The position numbers and the translations under genes were made by a program. From Nitrospirota bacterium (lineage in GTDB: Bacteria > Nitrospirota_A > Leptospirillia > Leptospirillales > Leptospirillaceae): a DNA stretch of 8,332 nt. Position 1 is the stretch's first letter. Each line of letters begins with the position of its first letter. The stretch is taken from positions 1 to 8,332 of the forward strand of contig JAKCCY010000110.1 in NCBI GenBank assembly GCA_021838765.1. The letters are read 5' to 3'. The notes beneath the pieces were generated by a model. The model did no database searches. It was not told where the DNA came from and saw only the letters and a program-made list of their open reading frames with translations. Shown here one piece after another: positions 6,122 through 8,332 of the stretch.

Positions 6122-7036
6122 CTATCGTTCCGAAAGGATCCGGGTCCGAACAAAGCCGTAGGGATCCGTTCCCGTGATCTCGAAGGGGGTCCCCACGCCG
6201 TCATCGTAGGGAACGTAATATTTGCGGCACAGATTCCGATAAAGCACGCCCTGGAGACACAGAAAAACATTCCCCCGGCGAAACCCCTTGAACACGCCCA
6301 CGATGCGGGACTCTCCCGGCCGGATCGTGGCCACCGGAGGAACGCCAGCGGGGACCGTTCCACTGTTATCGGGACCGTCCGTCGGGAAGGGGGGATCGAG
6401 CCATACGGCCACCGGCCGGGAGAGATCCGAGACCACCCGGAACGTCACATGCTGAAGATGCGGTGTGCGAGCCCGTGCCCGACTCTCTGAAGAGCCCGAG
6501 GCGCTCGGCACCGGCACCTCTTGCTCCGCGACGATCTGGTTGTTGTCGAGGCGGATGGCGGTGAGCCAGACCCGAGGATCTCCCCGCAAGTCCCGGCCGG
6601 CGGAGGAGAAGATCACGAAGGTGGCGGGTTTGACATGGCCCGGGAGGGGAAGGGGCTCCGACATCGATCCGTGGCGCATCAGGTAAGAGCGCTCCCGGCT
6701 GGCCGACAACCGGGAGCGACCGGGGCCGATGACGAGAGTCAGTCGATCCGCATGAGAGAGAAGCGCCCGGATCAGCCGATGGCGCAGAAGGCGTTCCTCG
6801 TCGAGGGACAACCCCCGGGAGCGGGCGATCTCGACGGTCGGATGTCTTCCGAATTGCCGAGCAAAATCGTCGACGGCCTGGGAGGCGGCGAACCGGTCGG
6901 AGAATTTTTCCACCGCCTGCCTGAAGGCCTTCAGTCGGACTTCCGGTGAGGGAGAGGCGGAAGGGACGGAAGAACAGGCCGCAAGAAGTCCCAACGCCGC
7001 GACCGCCCCCCCATATTTCGACAGTGTCTTCCGCAT
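6122..7036 (-). CDS. Predicted lipoprotein with LpoB/CsgG-like region
   Basis: A 304-residue envelope protein. It starts with a lipoprotein signal: positive MRKTLSK, a hydrophobic core and lipobox LAAC (18-21), so Cys21 would be lipidated after cleavage. Residue 22 is Ser, not Asp, which favours outer-membrane sorting if Lol rules apply. Residues 67-102 (a helix ending RLTLV) and 138-174 (ATFVIFSSAG, then VWLTAIRLD and IVAEQEV) follow the helix-strand order of LpoB/CsgG-like periplasmic lipoproteins, where the last strands carry a 'L.D...I...E' pattern. That is a fold-level resemblance, not a firm family call. A further domain (195-304) has two cysteines (260, 270) and no family I recognise. 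The start is fixed by AGGAGG (plus 7043-7048) six bases upstream. The gene lies 10 bases after the J-domain gene and is surely cotranscribed with it. Confidence 0.75.
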   Translation of the reverse strand: MRKTLSKYGGAVAALGLLAACSSVPSASPSPEVRLKAFRQAVEKFSDRFAASQAVDDFARQFGRHPTVEIARSRGLSLDEERLLRHRLIRALLSHADRLTLVIGPGRSRLSASRERSYLMRHGSMSEPLPLPGHVKPATFVIFSSAGRDLRGDPRVWLTAIRLDNNQIVAEQEVPVPSASGSSESRARARTPHLQHVTFRVVSDLSRPVAVWLDPPFPTDGPDNSGTVPAGVPPVATIRPGESRIVGVFKGFRRGNVFLCLQGVLYRNLCRKYYVPYDDGVGTPFEITGTDPYGFVRTRILSER

Positions 7037-7042
7037 GAGGGT

Positions 7043-7048
7043 CCTCCT
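7043..7048 (-). promoter_or_regulatory. AGGAGG ribosome site overlapping the upstream stop codon
   Basis: A perfect AGGAGG on the minus strand lies six bases before the lipoprotein ATG (7036). Its first two bases are inside the TAG stop (7049-7047) of the J-domain gene. This tight junction suggests shared transcription and possibly coupled translation. Confidence 0.75.
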
Positions 7049-8030
7049 AGGAATTTTTCATCTCTTGCAATGCGGCCGTGGACGCATACGCGACTATTAC
7101 AACAAACACGGTGACAATCCAGGACGCCACAAAACTCGCCCCCTCGATCAGGAGACCCGGGACGCTCATAATCTTGGGCAGGTGAGGGAAGTGATGAGAG
7201 AGAACGTGGGTCACCGTCCGCCACACCAACACGCTAAGAATTGTTGAGACAACGAAAATGGTATTGAGCTGGTGCTCGTCCAGCGTTTTGGTCGGTCGGG
7301 ACACCGTGGGCGTCGTCCGGATCGTTTCCTGGCGGAATTTTTCGTCCACCGGAGGAGGCGGCGTTCCTGTCCGTCCTCTTCTCTGTTCATCGCTGGCGGT
7401 CTGTTGTGGCTCCTCCTGAGAGAACGGTATGCGCGGATCCACGTGGGTATTCGTCCAGACGTGCCGTTTGGGCTTCTTCTCCGAATAATCCGGCTCCCAG
7501 AACCCTTCGTTCCAGGGAATGCGCAGGCTGTGGACCTTCCCGGCATCGAACCAGGTCTGTTTGACAACCATCACGAACATCGTCTCGGAGACGACGATCC
7601 TATAGATGTAGTCAGCGGCCAACAACTCGCCCAGGCGATTGGCGACGCTCAGGCGAATGGGAAGAGGGAGGTCGCTCAGGTACTCATGCAGGGCGTTCGT
7701 GTTCAACACCAGTCTCCGGCCATCGTCTTTGACGTAGGTCAGGATCAGGGAGTCCTCGCGGATCCAGGGAATATCCTGAATCGAATAAGCCTCCGGCGTG
7801 GCCTTTTCGCGGTTGCGACGTTCGGCCTCGAGCTTCCTGTCGTAAACCGCCCTTTTTGCGGGATCGGACAGGGTTTCATAGGCTTCCTTCACCGTCAGGA
7901 AGAGACGGGCGGTGGTGCTGTCATGGGTCGCATCGGGGTGATACATCTGGGCGGCCCGTCGCCAGGCTTTCTTGATTTCTTCACCCGTCGCATTCTTCGC
8001 AATGCCTAGTGTCGCGTAGTAGTCGGTCAT
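7047..8030 (-). CDS. J-domain protein with C-terminal membrane hairpin
   Basis: A 327-residue DnaJ-like co-chaperone. The J-domain fills about residues 3-68: DYYATLGI opening, positive helix II, HPD at 31-33 (codon of His31 at 7940-7938) and KEAYETLSDPAKRAVYD, typical of helices III-IV. The HPD loop is what stimulates DnaK ATPase. There is no Gly/Phe region, zinc finger or DnaJ C-terminal domain, so it is a class III protein. Residues 75-197 form a compact domain I do not recognise. Residues 198-248 are a low-complexity Gln/Arg/Pro linker. Two hydrophobic segments (257-277 and 300-321) form a likely membrane hairpin, placing the J-domain in the cytoplasm. The start at 8030 is chosen for GGAGG six bases upstream and the family-type MTDYYATLG. 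It probably recruits DnaK to the inner membrane; the lipoprotein gene follows directly. Confidence 0.88.
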   Translation of the reverse strand: MTDYYATLGIAKNATGEEIKKAWRRAAQMYHPDATHDSTTARLFLTVKEAYETLSDPAKRAVYDRKLEAERRNREKATPEAYSIQDIPWIREDSLILTYVKDDGRRLVLNTNALHEYLSDLPLPIRLSVANRLGELLAADYIYRIVVSETMFVMVVKQTWFDAGKVHSLRIPWNEGFWEPDYSEKKPKRHVWTNTHVDPRIPFSQEEPQQTASDEQRRGRTGTPPPPVDEKFRQETIRTTPTVSRPTKTLDEHQLNTIFVVSTILSVLVWRTVTHVLSHHFPHLPKIMSVPGLLIEGASFVASWIVTVFVVIVAYASTAALQEMKNS

Positions 8031-8036
8031 GGGGAT

Positions 8037-8041
8037 CCTCC
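8037..8041 (-). promoter_or_regulatory. Ribosome site GGAGG of the J-domain gene
   Basis: GGAGG on the minus strand lies six bases before ATG 8030. It rules out the longer in-frame start at 8111, which would add 27 Pro/Gly-rich residues encoded across the terminator hairpin. Confidence 0.75.
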
Positions 8042-8057
8042 AGAGGAAAAGGGGGGC

Positions 8058-8098
8058 AAAAACCCCTCCCCCGGCCCGAGTGTCCGGGCCGGGAGGAG
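8058..8098 (-). terminator. Intrinsic terminator between upstream gene and J-domain gene
   Basis: On the minus strand CCCGGCCCG pairs perfectly with CGGGCCGGG (plus 8070-8078 and 8085-8093, 6-base loop). Four more pairs follow past one bulge (8066-8069 with 8095-8098), then GGG and five T (plus 8058-8062). This is a strong hairpin with a short T-run placed just after the stop of the 8127 gene. The T-run begins three bases past the stem, and an alternative GGGG/CCCC hairpin overlaps it, so termination may be partial. If it works, the J-domain gene needs read-through or its own promoter. Confidence 0.65.
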
Positions 8099-8126
8099 AC
8101 AGTGACTGCATGCACCCAGGGGGGAG

Positions 8127-8332
8127 TCAAGCGGACACCTTCTCCAGATTTCGGAAGGGGTCAGGTTCCTGCTTCTCTTTCTCCCGAAGGGCCTGGAGGG
8201 TTTTGACCACGGCTTGATACCCGGCGACCTGCGCCTCCCGGGACAGGGAGGCCAGATCGACCAAGCGGATCCCGACCGATTTCTCGGCCTCCCGAAGACG
8301 ATCCGGCCCATGGGTGCGGGCCAATTGATTCA
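8127..8332 (-). CDS. C-terminal 67 residues of an unrecognised protein
   Basis: An open minus-strand frame enters from the right edge and ends at TGA (plus 8127-8129). The visible part is charged and predicted helical: SVGIRLVDLASLS, then AGYQAVVKTLQALREKEK, and a polar tail. TTG at 8324 is probably internal, since the frame continues to the edge. No catalytic motif or membrane segment is visible and I do not recognise the family. It is the upstream neighbour of the J-domain gene on the same strand, separated by a terminator hairpin, so it is probably a separate or only partly linked transcript. Confidence 0.6.
   Translation of the reverse strand, partial: NQLARTHGPDRLREAEKSVGIRLVDLASLSREAQVAGYQAVVKTLQALREKEKQEPDPFRNLEKVSA

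Noticed and set aside
8031..8111. N-terminal extension of the J-domain protein from ATG 8111
   Set aside because: It would be translated across the terminator hairpin and gives a Pro/Gly-rich leader. The GGAGG and the family-typical start point to 8030.
1..8332. CRISPR array, tRNA or rRNA genes
   Set aside because: I saw no regularly spaced repeats, cloverleaf with a TTCGA-type arm, or rRNA-like conserved sequence on either strand.

Overview
The window looks like a variable region of a Gram-negative bacterial genome or large plasmid. I base this on a signal-peptide lipoprotein with a clear lipobox, an IHF/HU-type protein and strong AGGAGG-type ribosome sites. I cannot name the genus from sequence alone. 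Background genes are fairly G+C-rich: by hand count, transposase blocks 361-420 and 781-840 give 77/120, and J-protein blocks 7201-7260 and 7621-7680 give 68/120. The central gene is lower (blocks 3001-3060 and 4321-4380, 61/120). The DNA on each side of it is AT-rich (1441-1680, 89/240 G+C; 5581-5700, 37/120). This is the pattern of a transferred cargo gene.

Layout, left to right. Bases 2-1114 hold the 3' part of an IS1380-family DDE transposase whose start lies outside the window. Bases 1115-1582 have no convincing gene, but they contain two competing G/C-rich hairpins, a tandem TCAAAAAA repeat and a possible promoter. A 37-codon gene (1583-1696) with a strong Shine-Dalgarno sequence overlaps by ATGA the start of a 1206-residue protein (1693-5313). 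That protein has an N-terminal SIR2-like NADase-type domain and a long helical C-terminus. Bases 5314-5724 are AT-rich and mostly empty, with one weak minus-strand micro-ORF. An IHF/HU-family protein follows at 5725-6000, then a pyrimidine-rich convergent spacer. On the minus strand, reading leftward, are the end of an unrecognised gene (8332-8127), an intrinsic terminator, a membrane-tethered J-domain protein (8030-7047) and a lipoprotein (7036-6122).

How the genes may work together. The SIR2 protein is most likely a stand-alone antiphage effector of the defence-associated sirtuin type, which senses infection through its helical part and depletes NAD+. It has no visible Shine-Dalgarno sequence of its own, so its translation appears coupled to the micro-gene in front, a candidate regulator or partner. 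The IS1380 copy next door fits a mobile defence locus. The J-domain and lipoprotein genes form an envelope-directed pair with no visible link to the defence gene. The SIR2 gene with its coupled micro-ORF is the best candidate for an undescribed system.
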